The translations under genes and the position numbers were made by a program. Source: Methanomicrobiales archaeon HGW-Methanomicrobiales-1 (lineage in GTDB: Archaea; Halobacteriota; Methanomicrobia; Methanomicrobiales; Methanospirillaceae). From it: DNA of 64,000 bases. The DNA lies in contig PGYM01000004.1 in assembly GCA_002839675.1 (NCBI GenBank), forward strand, positions 124,001 to 188,000. The letters are read 5' to 3'. The notes under the pieces were generated by a model. It ran no database searches, was not told where the DNA came from, and was given only the letters and a program-made list of their open reading frames with translations. Each line of letters starts with the position of its first letter. Position 1 is the first letter of the stretch. This document shows positions 1 through 8,524 of the stretch, one piece after another.

Positions 1-1769
1 TGGACATTGATGGAGACCGAGATGGGGGTGCCGTCTTTTCGCAACCCTTCCCCGTAACTATTTACTACCCTGCCCTCTTTTTTTAAGTCCTGCAGCATTT
101 CGTCCCTGAATTCAGGGGATGCATACAGGTTAATGGCCGGGATACCAAGGATATCCTCCTCCGAATCATATCCGAACATCCGGACGGCAGAAGGACTCGC
201 CATGTTGATGCGATCGGAAGTGTCGGTACGGAAATAGGCGTCCTGCATGGTGTCCAGGATCTTCCGGTACCGCAGTTCGCTCTCGCGAAGCACCACTTCT
301 GCCTGCTTCTTTTCCGTGATATCGCGGGCAATGCCAAGGATCGCCGGCCTCCCAAGAAATTCAACTAGATCAACGAAAAATTCCGCATCACGCACTTCGC
401 CGTTCTTCCGGAGAATCCGGGCCTGGAAAGCTGAAGATACGTGCCCACCGGCAAATCTCCGGGCTGCCGCTTCTTTCAGCCGCTCGCGATCCTCCGGGTG
501 GATGAAATCCCAGAGTTCCCGTTTCATGAGTTCTTCATGCGGGTACCCGCTGATCTCCTCGGCCTGCTGGTTGATAAAGAGAAAGTGGTTGTCCCGGTAG
601 ATGTAGATGGAATCGTGGCTGTGCTCAACAACGAGCCGGTACTTTTCCTCGGATTTCTTCAATGCTTCTTTTGCCTGCCGCTGTTCGGTTACATCATGGG
701 AATAGATTGCGACCGCATCGGCATCTCCCTCCGACCCGGCGACCGGGTAGAGATGGTTCTCATAGGATCGCCCGGTCCGGTTGTCAAGATATACCAGCGG
801 TTTCCGGGTTGCGATCGCTTCGTTGATTTTCATCCGCCGCAGGTTGGCAAGGTCAGGGGAGATGAGCGTAAACGCATCCATACCTTTGAGGCGATCCACC
901 GGCAGGCCAAACCGGATCGTAGCTGCATGATTGGCAGTAAGAATGATCCCATTTCTGTCGACCATAAAAGAGACATCAGGAGGTGCATTGAGGAGGGCAT
1001 CGATGGTCTGCTGCGCCCTTTTCTGCGCCGTTACATCAAAGGACTGGATGTAGACAAGCTCCTGCCCATGAACCTTTACCCGGGTCATGGAGGTGAGCGT
1101 GGACCAGGTCCGGCCATCCGGGATCCTGATATTCAGCTCGGCATTCTGGATGGTTCCCTCCCGCTCGAGTTGTTCGAGGATGTGGGATTTCTGGACAGGA
1201 TCAAGGATCACACCGAGTTCAGTGCCGGTCTTTCCCAGGACATCCTCTCGGTGCATGCCGATCTCTTTGAGGAGGCGATCATTGACATCAATAATCTTGC
1301 CGGTCGAATAATCGAAGATCAGCTGGTTGACAGGACTTGCATTGAAGAATGTAACGAATCGTGCTTCTGATTCCAGCCGGGCATCCATGGCCCGTTTGCG
1401 TTCCACGGCCATATGGATCTTGTGCGCAAGCTCGGCAAACTGGCTTTTGGGATCCCCGCCTTTCTGGAGATAAAAATCCACGCCGTTATTGATCGCCTCG
1501 ATCACGACATCCTCGCGTCCGCGCCCGGTAAAAAGAATGAAGGGGGTATCACCATACCGCTCGCGGACGGTTTTTAACAGGGCAATGCCGTCAATGCCCG
1601 GCATCTGGTAGTCCGAAACGATCACATCGCAGGTGCTGATAAGCGGGGAGTCGAGCGCTTCCTGTGCTGAAGTCCGGGTTGTTACGCAAAATTCCGGGGA
1701 CTGTTCCAGATAAACCCGGGCCAGGTCGAGAAGTGCCTTTTCGTCATCGATATAAAGGACATTATACAT
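1..1769 (-). CDS. Response regulator / multi-PAS sensor protein, C-terminus off the window
   Basis: The reading frame is open from an ATG at 1769 to the window edge (about 589 residues), so the C-terminus is missing. Residues 1-120 form a receiver domain: the acidic pair lies in IDDEK, Asp53 sits in VSDYQMPG, and there is an FTGRGRED and FYLQKGGD segment. At least three PAS/PAC units follow, seen as repeated ISGYPHEEL, GYDSEED and DITEKKQAE-type blocks. Proteins of this build relay a signal from PAS domains to a histidine kinase or partner; whether a kinase domain follows cannot be seen. The receiver closely resembles that of the kinase at 12904-16125, so the two are probable paralogues. It is divergent from rubrerythrin across a shared TATA-like sequence. 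Confidence 0.9.
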   Translation of the reverse strand, partial: MYNVLYIDDEKALLDLARVYLEQSPEFCVTTRTSAQEALDSPLISTCDVIVSDYQMPGIDGIALLKTVRERYGDTPFILFTGRGREDVVIEAINNGVDFYLQKGGDPKSQFAELAHKIHMAVERKRAMDARLESEARFVTFFNASPVNQLIFDYSTGKIIDVNDRLLKEIGMHREDVLGKTGTELGVILDPVQKSHILEQLEREGTIQNAELNIRIPDGRTWSTLTSMTRVKVHGQELVYIQSFDVTAQKRAQQTIDALLNAPPDVSFMVDRNGIILTANHAATIRFGLPVDRLKGMDAFTLISPDLANLRRMKINEAIATRKPLVYLDNRTGRSYENHLYPVAGSEGDADAVAIYSHDVTEQRQAKEALKKSEEKYRLVVEHSHDSIYIYRDNHFLFINQQAEEISGYPHEELMKRELWDFIHPEDRERLKEAAARRFAGGHVSSAFQARILRKNGEVRDAEFFVDLVEFLGRPAILGIARDITEKKQAEVVLRESELRYRKILDTMQDAYFRTDTSDRINMASPSAVRMFGYDSEEDILGIPAINLYASPEFRDEMLQDLKKEGRVVNSYGEGLRKDGTPISVSINV

Positions 1770-1802
1770 TGCTTACGATGCTCGAACCAAGGTCTGAAAT
1801 GC

Positions 1803-1833
1803 AATATATATAAATCAGCCGAAAACGGGCTGA
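1803..1833. promoter_or_regulatory. Bidirectional TATA with operator-like dyad, rubrerythrin/PAS promoter
   Basis: An AT-only stretch reading ATATATATAAA (about 1804-1814) is nearly symmetric and could serve as TATA box for both divergent genes. For the minus gene it predicts a start near 1782, a leader of about 13 nt. For rubrerythrin it predicts a start near 1834. A dyad TCAGCC (1815-1820) / GGCTGA (1828-1833) lies exactly between this TATA box and that predicted start, a typical repressor position in archaea. This is inference from position only. Confidence 0.4.
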
Positions 1834-1940
1834 TGAAAGGATTATTCCCCCGGGACAGGTATACAACTGGTACCAGGCTTCCCGCTCCGGAGAAGAATAC
1901 AGAGCGGACAGGAATGGTTTTTTTGAGGAGTGAGTCAACC

Positions 1941-2513
1941 ATGGAGTTCAAAGGAAGCAAAACCGAGAAAAACCTGCTCGCCGCATTTGCCGGTGAGTCA
2001 CAGGCGCGGAACCGGTACACGTTTTTTGCCAGTGCAGCAAAAAAAGAAGGATACGAACAGATTGCAAGTATGTTCCTGCAAACGGCTGAAGAGGAGAAAG
2101 AGCATGCGAAACTTTTCTTCAAAGAGCTCAAAGGCGGGGATGTGGAGATCACCGCAGCCTACCCGGCGGGTATGATCGGAACAACAAAAGAGAACCTTGC
2201 TGCTGCTGCTGCGGGCGAGAAGATGGAGTGGGGCACGCTCTATCCGGGTTTTGCTGCAACTGCAGAGAAGGAGGGTTTCAAAGAGATTGCCCACCTCTTC
2301 AAGATGGTGGGAAAAGTTGAGGCTCACCATGAGGCCCGGTATGCAAAACTTCATGCAAATATGGTAAAAGGAACCGTATTCAAGGCCGAAACTCCGGTGA
2401 AATGGTACTGCCGGAACTGCGGATTTGTCGAGAGCGGGAAAACCGCCCCGGCAAAATGCCCGGTCTGCGATCACCCTCAGGCATATTACGAGATTGCGGC
2501 TGAGAATTATTAA
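1941..2513 (+). CDS. rbr: Rubrerythrin
   Basis: This 190-residue protein is a standard rubrerythrin, a peroxide-scavenging cytoplasmic non-haem iron protein that protects anaerobes. The N-terminal ferritin-like di-iron domain shows ExxH pairs (EEEKEHAKLF and KVEAHHEARYAK) and the opening FAGESQARNRY. The C-terminal rubredoxin-like domain has the iron-binding cysteines in WYCRNCG and CPVCDHP. An in-frame upstream extension exists, but the ATG at 1941 follows a GAGGAG Shine-Dalgarno and gives the family length. It is monocistronic and faces the flavoprotein at 2625-3293, which may serve related redox defence. Confidence 0.96.
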   Translation: MEFKGSKTEKNLLAAFAGESQARNRYTFFASAAKKEGYEQIASMFLQTAEEEKEHAKLFFKELKGGDVEITAAYPAGMIGTTKENLAAAAAGEKMEWGTLYPGFAATAEKEGFKEIAHLFKMVGKVEAHHEARYAKLHANMVKGTVFKAETPVKWYCRNCGFVESGKTAPAKCPVCDHPQAYYEIAAENY

Positions 2514-2624
2514 TTATTTTTTAGAACAAAAGTTTTTTAAATTTTTTTTTTGTAACTGAATGCAAAGATTCCCTTCGTTGCAGGAATCCGAACGGGATTT
2601 TTCTGTTTGGACGGACTGAATTTT
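2514..2624. terminator. Convergent T-rich termination region
   Basis: Between rubrerythrin (plus) and the flavoprotein (minus) lie several T-runs, including one of ten T at about 2542-2551. Archaeal transcription stops at such U-rich tracts. No strong hairpin was seen. Confidence 0.45.
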
Positions 2625-3293
2625 TTATTTGATCCAGCCCATCCGCATCCACCGCTCGTACTCTTCGGTGCGGAAATCCCGGTTCTCGATAACAATATCC
2701 CGGAAAAATTCCCGGTTTCCGGCAATCTCTTCTTCCTGTTCCGGATCGGAAAAACCATCCCGGATCGCTTCTGCGAGTTTCTTCCCAAGCGCCCGGGCGG
2801 AAGGTTCCGCAGCGTCAATGGTCTCTGCGTTCCCGGCCGTTGCGATACTGATACCTCCAACTGTAATCACGCCAAGATAATTCAGCACATGGTTCTGGTA
2901 CGCCACAACCTCATCGCCACCAGAGGTGTGCGTGCTTGCAACAGAGCAGCCGTATTTTCCTGCAAGTACCTGGTAATGGATTGCATCTGCGAGCCGATCA
3001 AAAAAGATCTTCATCTGGCCGGAGACATTGTCGATGTACACCGGTGACGCGAACACGATCCCGTCCGCTTCCTTCATCCGCTCAACGATAATCGGGACAT
3101 CGTCATCATTCACGCATATGCCATTAAACGAGCAGGCATCGCAAGCCGTGCAGGGGGTGACCCGTACATCGCAGAGATCGATCATCTCCGTTTCTGCACC
3201 GGCTTCTGCGGCTCCTTCAAGCACAAAGCTTGCGAATTTTCGCGTAGTGCTCCGGATTGTCCGGGGGCTGCCGTGGATGGCAAGGATCTTCAT
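2625..3293 (-). CDS. Iron-sulfur flavoprotein (NADPH-dependent FMN reductase family)
   Basis: This 222-residue protein begins with the flavodoxin-like phosphate-binding loop HGSPR (residues 7-11) followed by the compact cysteine cluster C48-x2-C51-x2-C54-x5-C60. That arrangement is the hallmark of methanogen iron-sulfur flavoproteins, which bind FMN and a [4Fe-4S] cluster, act in electron transfer and reduce O2 or H2O2. The segment FASPVYIDNVSGQMKIFFDR is the usual FMN-site region. The C-terminal 40 residues are charged and specific to this subfamily. The physiological partner (ferredoxin in studied relatives) cannot be told from the sequence. Its neighbour is rubrerythrin, facing it. Confidence 0.9.
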   Translation of the reverse strand: MKILAIHGSPRTIRSTTRKFASFVLEGAAEAGAETEMIDLCDVRVTPCTACDACSFNGICVNDDDVPIIVERMKEADGIVFASPVYIDNVSGQMKIFFDRLADAIHYQVLAGKYGCSVASTHTSGGDEVVAYQNHVLNYLGVITVGGISIATAGNAETIDAAEPSARALGKKLAEAIRDGFSDPEQEEEIAGNREFFRDIVIENRDFRTEEYERWMRMGWIK

Positions 3294-3928
3294 GGTCTGG
3301 TATGCTCCTGATCAAGAGTTGGGCGGCGGGGGTAATGAGGATGCGGGATAAAAAAGGCTGATCTCTGGTCAGGTTATGGGGATTACAAGGACATAACTGC
3401 GATTTAAAACACATTATATCACCCTTTTTTGGTTTTAATCTCTTTTTTATTGCTGCCCGGGAAGAGGGTTTATTTTCGGGCAACATTGTATTCCGGAAGC
3501 AGGATGCGGCTCCGGATGACCTGTAATATTGTGCCATTTTCCCGGCCCATCCAAAGCCCGCTAAATTGCACGGTTTTTTTCGGATTAAAACGGCTATTTT
3601 TCGAAAATAACGATTTAAACAAAGAATTTTGTCGGGCGTTGGCACCACTTCCACTGGAGAATTTCCCGGGCAGGTTTCTTTGTACGGGTCTCCGTCGGAG
3701 AATAGATCGTGAAAAGGCTGGAGTATTTTAGAGGTGGTTCCGGCACCCGCATTAAGAAGAAGCTGAATTTTCTGCCCGGGAAACATCCCTCCAAAGGGGC
3801 AATTCCTGGAGAGGGAAATGATGAAAAATATGCAAATCCCCCCAAAAGGTTTCAGACAGGCTGGAAAATTTCTCCTGGACTATCCGTGAAAAAAGGATTT
3901 GGGATTTTTATTTTCCCGGCACTGCTGA
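3294..3928. other. Non-coding stretch, no gene seen
   Basis: About 635 bp lie between two minus-strand genes. Frames here are interrupted and their translations look like noise. A TTTAAA-containing AT-rich patch near 3402-3420 could be the promoter of the flavoprotein gene. A small dyad TCTCCG/CGGAGA occurs at 3689-3701. Nothing else was recognised. Confidence 0.5.
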
Positions 3929-4672
3929 TCACGCTGTTGTTGCCGGGGTACTATTCGATACTAACCCGATGACAATCAGCGAGAAACCGGCAGCAACGAA
4001 TGTGCCGATCACCGGCAGGACCGGGTTTGCGATAAGGAACATCTCCCGGAGCGGGTAGATCAGGAACGCAATCACAAAGAGGAGTATCCCGGCAAGGATT
4101 TTCGGGTGCTCACTTAACGAGTGGTTCAGCCCGGTAATGACCAGCGATCCGCAGGCAAAGAAGTAGAGCAGCGTAACCAGTGCAGCTGCACTGATGCCTG
4201 TTGTCACCAGCACACCAACGGGAATTGCCAGAGAGAGGATAAGAATCCCCAGCAGGATATGCGGTGCGATCTGTTTCCGGGGAAATCCTTTCTGGATTGC
4301 GATCGAGAGGATCATGATCGAAGCGATAATGCCCATATCGATCAGGCTCGGGAAAACTTCGTTTCTCAGGCCCATGAGGATGTTTATGTACCAGACGATG
4401 TTTGAAATCCCCCAGAGCCCGAGAGCACCCGCAGCATAGAGCAGGTATTCCGGTCCGCCGTCACGGTGCCAGACATACAGGAGCACCAGGGCCCCGGCAA
4501 TCGCGGCAATGATCTGGAGGTAGTTGCTGAGCGCAAGAAAGAGCTTGTCGGGAAGGAGCAGGATCATCAGGGCAAGCAGGACTGCTGCACCAAGGATGAT
4601 CCAAAAAAAGCCGGTGATCAGCTTCAGGGCGGGACTGTTCCGGTGCCCGGCCGTAAATTCAGATGTATCCAT
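3929..4672 (-). CDS. Polytopic membrane protein, unknown function
   Basis: The frame extends further upstream, but the ATG at 4672 (MDTSEF) gives a 247-residue protein with an N-terminal soluble stub and about seven or eight hydrophobic helices filling the rest. The residues upstream of this Met look unlike protein. There is no signature motif, and acidic or basic residues within membrane spans are rare. It resembles the many uncharacterised integral membrane proteins of Methanomicrobiales. The downstream end is Ala/Thr-rich. It lies downstream of the 4824-5198 gene on the same strand with a 151 bp gap, so co-transcription is uncertain. No function is assigned. Confidence 0.72.
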   Translation of the reverse strand: MDTSEFTAGHRNSPALKLITGFFWIILGAAVLLALMILLLPDKLFLALSNYLQIIAAIAGALVLLYVWHRDGGPEYLLYAAGALGLWGISNIVWYINILMGLRNEVFPSLIDMGIIASIMILSIAIQKGFPRKQIAPHILLGILILSLAIPVGVLVTTGISAAALVTLLYFFACGSLVITGLNHSLSEHPKILAGILLFVIAFLIYPLREMFLIANPVLPVIGTFVAAGFSLIVIGLVSNSTPATTA

Positions 4673-4823
4673 CCATAGGTTTTCCCGGTAATCCGCAAAA
4701 AAGATTGTGAAAAATTTCAGGTAATTTTTACCGCGAATAAAAAAAAGAGCGCCAGAAAACCGGGGCTTCATCTTTTTCGCGCGACAAGGAAAAGCCGGAT
4801 GATGGCTCCCGTCTCCCCCGCGA

Positions 4824-5198
4824 TCATCTCGCATGGGGATTCGTATAATCATCCGGTCCCCACCATTCAATCTCAGCAACCGAGAGATCATAAACAATGA
4901 GCCGGCGCCAGACCCGTTCGTGCTGGGTGCGCAGCCAGAGCTCCCTGAGGATAAACTGCGGGAACGGCAGCAAGCGCAGGCCCGCAACCTCGTCCGGGAA
5001 CTGCTGGTCGTAAAAGCCGTTCGGATCGATATGATACCGGGTCTGCCTTACTTTCACTACACGGAATGATTTGGGCTTGAAGATCTGGAGATCATAGGGT
5101 AAGTCTTCAAGGGAATTTTCCATCCAGCGATATCCCATCCGCTCTGCAAATGTTTTGGCCTCTGCAATCGCCGCTTCCGGTTTTTTCCCGCGGGTCAT
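4824..5198 (-). CDS. Hypothetical protein, 124 residues
   Basis: The start at 5198 (MTRGKKPEAAIAEAKTFAERMGYRW) was chosen because the longer frame upstream has unlikely composition and because GGGAAGG lies about ten bases before this ATG. The protein is soluble and rich in aromatic and basic residues, with Arg/Trp-rich blocks such as RELWLRTQHERVWRR and VAEIEWWGPDDY. Its character suggests a small conserved archaeal protein, but I recognise no family. It could form a unit with the membrane protein downstream. Confidence 0.65.
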   Translation of the reverse strand: MTRGKKPEAAIAEAKTFAERMGYRWMENSLEDLPYDLQIFKPKSFRVVKVRQTRYHIDPNGFYDQQFPDEVAGLRLLPFPQFILRELWLRTQHERVWRRLIVYDLSVAEIEWWGPDDYTNPHAR

Positions 5199-5433
5199 GG
5201 ACAGGCAACCTTCCCGTAACGGGATTTTCTCTTGCGCAGCATTTTCTCCATCTTTTTGGTAAAACGCAGACTCTTGAATGCCTTGTGGTCGGGTTTTTCC
5301 GGAAATTTTTTTACAATGACGGACACGCGGCAAAACCCGGGAAAATTACCCGCGGACTGGATCAATTATTAAAGAGGGAAACAGGCACCGGTCAACAGAG
5401 AAACCTGACCATGAAACAGATGTAAAAAAAGAA

Positions 5434-5625
5434 TTATTTTTTGGGGGACGATGCGTCATCGTGATGGATTAACCTGCACTTGTTAACGCACTCCCAGTTC
5501 TCGGGCAGGAATTTCCCGTCAGCACCGGGTTTCATTACCGCGTTATGCTTTGCCCCGCACACAAGGCATTCCATAAGACCGGTTGATTCGTCAACAACTT
5601 TCATCACGTGTTCTTTCTTTGTCAT
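5434..5625 (-). CDS. Small four-cysteine protein
   Basis: This is a 63-residue protein starting at MTKKEHVMKVVDES. It contains CLVC and, after about 25 residues, CVNKC, so four cysteines are placed to bind zinc or another metal as a single knuckle-pair ribbon. The segment GADGKFLPENWECVNKC resembles small zinc-ribbon proteins. A longer frame starting upstream at 5691 is possible but adds a non-conserved-looking stretch. It ends in a Lys-rich tail close to a T-run. Function unknown. Confidence 0.65.
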   Translation of the reverse strand: MTKKEHVMKVVDESTGLMECLVCGAKHNAVMKPGADGKFLPENWECVNKCRLIHHDDASSPKK

Positions 5626-5982
5626 ACATTTCTTTTCATCACTCAGACGGATAAAAGCATTGAGTGGGAACACGACCCTGCGCACCGGCACTCATTGCGG
5701 GGGTGAGCATTTCCTGCCATATGTCCGGCCAACCGGAACATGAGACTTTTCAGGATCACGGGGGAATTTCCTGTAAAAATTCCTGGTCAACAACAGGATA
5801 TGACCGGCACTGCACACGATCACTGGCCCGATAGACCGGGTATTATAAAAAAATATTTTGCCGGGTTTTTTTTATGAATGGTTACTTCATCTCATACAAC
5901 CAATAATAGTATGATAACACGTTCACAGGTTCCTGCACAGAGGGAAATCTGTATGCGGTTAATCCAATAACGAGGTTGAATT
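5626..5982. other. Divergent intergenic region
   Basis: These 357 bp separate a minus and a plus gene and show no coding frame. A TATAAAAAAATAT block near 5848-5860 and the AT-rich segment around 5900-5915 are the best TATA candidates for the plus gene at 5983. Nothing else was recognised. Confidence 0.4.
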
Positions 5983-6252
5983 ATGGAATCGATATCATTT
6001 GAAGCCCCGCAAGTCTTTGTGCCTGATCCTATCCATATTCACATTCTACAGGCAGTCGGTGATAACCAGGGATGTCATATCACCCATGTCGTAGAGCAGC
6101 TTCTCCCCAATCATGGCGAGAGCAGCATCAGGTCAAATGTCCGTATCTTACTCTCCAAGCGCTATCTCGATGGGGGAAAATCCAGCAAGGAGATCGTACT
6201 CCGGCTTACATCGAACGGTCGTCTCCTGCTCCAGAAAGCAGCAGCCGTTTAA
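5983..6252 (+). CDS. Small winged-helix-like protein
   Basis: The 89-residue product has the pattern of a winged helix-turn-helix: a helix (PDPIHIHILQAVGDNQ), a recognition region (HVVEQLLPNHGESSIRSNVRILLSKRYL) and a wing followed by LTSNGRLLLQKA, which matches the end of PadR- or MarR-like DNA-binding domains. It therefore probably binds DNA as a small transcriptional regulator. GAGGTTGA lies a few bases before the ATG. There is no effector domain. Its target is unknown and no operon partner is adjacent. Confidence 0.7.
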   Translation: MESISFEAPQVFVPDPIHIHILQAVGDNQGCHITHVVEQLLPNHGESSIRSNVRILLSKRYLDGGKSSKEIVLRLTSNGRLLLQKAAAV

Positions 6253-6363
6253 TCATATCTTTGTGTGCTTACCCATCCGGGATAAACTTCCCTGACCCTT
6301 TTGGTAAGTGCTCATCTCGAGCCGGTTTTTAAGAAAAAAAAGTCCGGTGGTACTCGATCCTGA

Positions 6364-6537
6364 TCAGGTCAGCGTCACAAAGTGCTGCCGACAGGGTTTC
6401 GTGCCGATAACCCGGGCCGGGTGTCCTTTTCCGGCAACATCCTCTGCAAAGAGGACATCCCCTTTACCTGACGGTCGTTTTTCCCCGGTGCAATCGTGTA
6501 CCGGGAAGGGGAAAAGCAGTGCTTTTTTCAGGAGGGG
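6364..6537 (-). pseudogene. Coding-like open frame without a start codon
   Basis: Read on the minus strand, 58 codons stay open with normal codon choice and end at a TGA (6364-6366). The translation contains GDVLFAEDVAGKGHPARVIG and ends in RQHFVTLT, which looks like real protein. No ATG, GTG or TTG lies in a suitable place, and the frame begins inside the end of the peptidase gene. It may be the tail of a decayed gene. Family not recognised. Confidence 0.25.
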
Positions 6538-7277
6538 TTACAGGAGCTGCCCGGTACGGCAACAACATACGCCCGCTCCCGCATATTCTCCGGGAAATAA
6601 TGGGCATCGAACCACATGGCATCGAACTGACCGTAGTTCGCATACGTGATTCCATCCACCCGGTCATCGTGGCAGTCCACGGAATCGGCAAAGATGATCA
6701 CATCGTCCCAGACCGTTTCAGTTCCCCGGGTATCATACCCGACAACAACCACCCAGTGCCCGCCCCAGTCCATCCATTCCACCATGGTCGGGATACCGTT
6801 TTTCAGGTTGTTGCGCAGCATCTCGCCGGTCCCGCCGGTTCCCCAGCTCGCGTTCATGCCCTGCCGGTTGAACCATGCCGCAAGCTGTTCCGGGTTGATG
6901 CCGGTTTTTTCAGAAACGTTGATGTACATTTCCCGGGCAATCCGTTCCTCATCGGCATCGGTATTATTTACCGGATGTTTGTACCAGGACATCACCGTCA
7001 TCGCGGCTGCTGCTCCGCAGCTGTAATTGGTCACCTGCTGGCGGTAACCTTTCAGCGGTATGACCGTGAGATGATCATTCGATTTCAGCGTATCAAAATC
7101 AACACCGGTATAGTACCGGGGGCCGGGGAGGGGGGTATCAAGGGCATATTTCACATCCCCAGCAAGTGGACTCGCGGGTGCAGGTACCAGAGCCGGGCTC
7201 GTGAGGATCAGTACAGCGGCCAGAAGAACCAGGATACCAAAGATACTCGCAATGACCAGAAGATGAAGCGGACGCAT
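6528..7277 (-). CDS. Membrane-anchored C39-like cysteine peptidase
   Basis: Starting at the ATG at 7277, which follows GAGAGGAA, the product has 249 residues. Residues 5-28 form an uncleaved signal anchor, followed by a Pro/Ala linker and an extracytoplasmic papain-fold domain of the peptidase C39 type. The probable catalytic residues are Cys87 in NYSCGAAAAMT, His174 in GGHWVVVVGYD and an Asp in IFADSVD. Gln81 could form the oxyanion hole. C39 domains cleave after double-glycine leaders when fused to ABC exporters, but free-standing C39_2 proteins like this have no established substrate. Its neighbour upstream on the same strand is an AN1 zinc-finger membrane protein. Confidence 0.85.
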   Translation of the reverse strand: MRPLHLLVIASIFGILVLLAAVLILTSPALVPAPASPLAGDVKYALDTPLPGPRYYTGVDFDTLKSNDHLTVIPLKGYRQQVTNYSCGAAAAMTVMSWYKHPVNNTDADEERIAREMYINVSEKTGINPEQLAAWFNRQGMNASWGTGGTGEMLRNNLKNGIPTMVEWMDWGGHWVVVVGYDTRGTETVWDDVIIFADSVDCHDDRVDGITYANYGQFDAMWFDAHYFPENMRERAYVVAVPGSSCNPS

Positions 7278-7370
7278 GGAACCAAATTCCTCTCGTGTGA
7301 ATAATGGGACTCCGGTAATTATCAAAGCGGGGGATCGATGCCGCCCGGCGGGAGCATAAAAAGAGGAAAA

Positions 7371-7706
7371 TTATTGCAGCGGGTACCCGCTCAGCACAAG
7401 CCCGGCGAGCCCAAGAAGGATCAGGACAATAATTGCGATCATGATCTTCAGGTACGGGATCCCTTCTGCCCGTTTCTTTTCCAAAGAGCGTCGCGGGCCT
7501 GCAATATACCCGCCGCCTGTGGGAGTTGCCCTGCCGCCTTTCCCGTAGGATATTCCGACAGCGGGGCCGGGCTTGCTGTTCCACAGCGCGATATTGACGC
7601 AGTCATGGTTGGGCGGCAGCCGGCACTCTGCGCAGTAGTTTCCCCCGCAGTACTGGCAGGAGAACGGGAGCGCCACTTCGTTTCCACAGCGATCGCACCG
7701 GGCCAT
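7371..7706 (-). CDS. AN1-type zinc-finger protein with C-terminal membrane helix
   Basis: This 111-residue protein opens with an AN1-like finger: C4, C7, C17, C20, C25, C28, H34 and C36, with the typical spacing and the phrase YCAECRLPPNHDC. A Gly-rich, basic linker follows, then a single hydrophobic helix at about 87-108 that leaves almost no tail, so the zinc finger faces the cytoplasm. AN1 fingers bind ubiquitin or protein partners in eukaryotes; in archaea their role is not settled. It sits 93 bp upstream of the C39-like peptidase on the same strand. Confidence 0.85.
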   Translation of the reverse strand: MARCDRCGNEVALPFSCQYCGGNYCAECRLPPNHDCVNIALWNSKPGPAVGISYGKGGRATPTGGGYIAGPRRSLEKKRAEGIPYLKIMIAIIVLILLGLAGLVLSGYPLQ

Positions 7707-7950
7707 TACTGTTCAATGGGATGCCGGGGCATTAAGGATTCTGTTATTTCGTTAATGGGAGGCTCCACTCAAGGTTATCGACATTTCTCCCTGATTTTAA
7801 ACAGGCGAAGTATGCTCCTTTTTCACCGTGTACCGATATTCCTGAGTCACTCTCTGCTTCTCATATTCGCCATGCAATAATATCTGGCAAATATTGATTA
7901 TTCTCTCTGTTGGACTACTTTTCAACCCCCGGTGGGGGAGGAGTTGTTCT

Positions 7951-8352
7951 ATGCAGAATACAGTAGCAGCACTTGCAAATAAAAACAATATTGAACGGTG
8001 GAAAAATGTTGTGAATCTTGAAAAGTTCGGGCAGCCGGCAACAGAATTCCTCATCCAGGCACTCGGCGATGAGGACCGCTGGGTCAGGTACCTTGCAGCC
8101 GATGCACTGGCAAATATTGGTGCCACCCATTCCGTGGATCACCTGATATCACTCCTGAGAGATCCGGACCAGGACGTTCGCTTCGCAGCGGCAGCAGCAC
8201 TGGGGAAGCTTGGGGATCCTAAAGCTATACAGAACCTGCAGGAAGTCCTCAAAAAAGATAACGGCTATGTAAAAGTGGCTGCAGAAGAAGCACTGGAGAA
8301 GATATCCCCCCGGCCAGCGGGGTCGAACCCTACGGGATCTCCTTCACACTGA
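7951..8352 (+). CDS. HEAT-repeat protein (PBS lyase type)
   Basis: The 133-residue product starts at 7951 after a strong GGGGGAGGAG ribosome site. It contains three or four short HEAT repeats: GQPATEFLIQALGDEDRWVRYLAADALANIG, then VDHLISLLRDPDQDVRFAAAAALGKLG, then AIQNLQEVLKKDNGYVKVAAEEALEKI. Such alpha-solenoid domains mediate protein-protein contacts and are abundant in this group of methanogens. There is no lyase active site. The C-terminus is a Pro/Ser/Gly tail. The partner is unknown. Confidence 0.87.
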   Translation: MQNTVAALANKNNIERWKNVVNLEKFGQPATEFLIQALGDEDRWVRYLAADALANIGATHSVDHLISLLRDPDQDVRFAAAAALGKLGDPKAIQNLQEVLKKDNGYVKVAAEEALEKISPRPAGSNPTGSPSH

Positions 8353-8524
8353 TATTTGACATCGCCTCAAATACCATAATTTTATTTTCTTCTTCAGAAT
8401 GTTCTGACAAATTTTGCTTTAAGCCTCTTTACGGATTTCCTTTCCATCCGGCTACGTGCAAAATTATTTGCTGATCCGGTTTCCCGATTGCTGCTGACTT
8501 AATTTACATATGACCTGATACCAC

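Noticed and set aside
441-1370. Plus-strand open frame of 309 codons at the left end
   Set aside because: It is antisense to the truncated receiver-PAS gene, whose minus frame runs through with clear motifs.
3217-3786. Minus-strand frame of 189 codons overlapping the flavoprotein start
   Set aside because: It overlaps the flavoprotein's first residues in another frame, and its composition is atypical.
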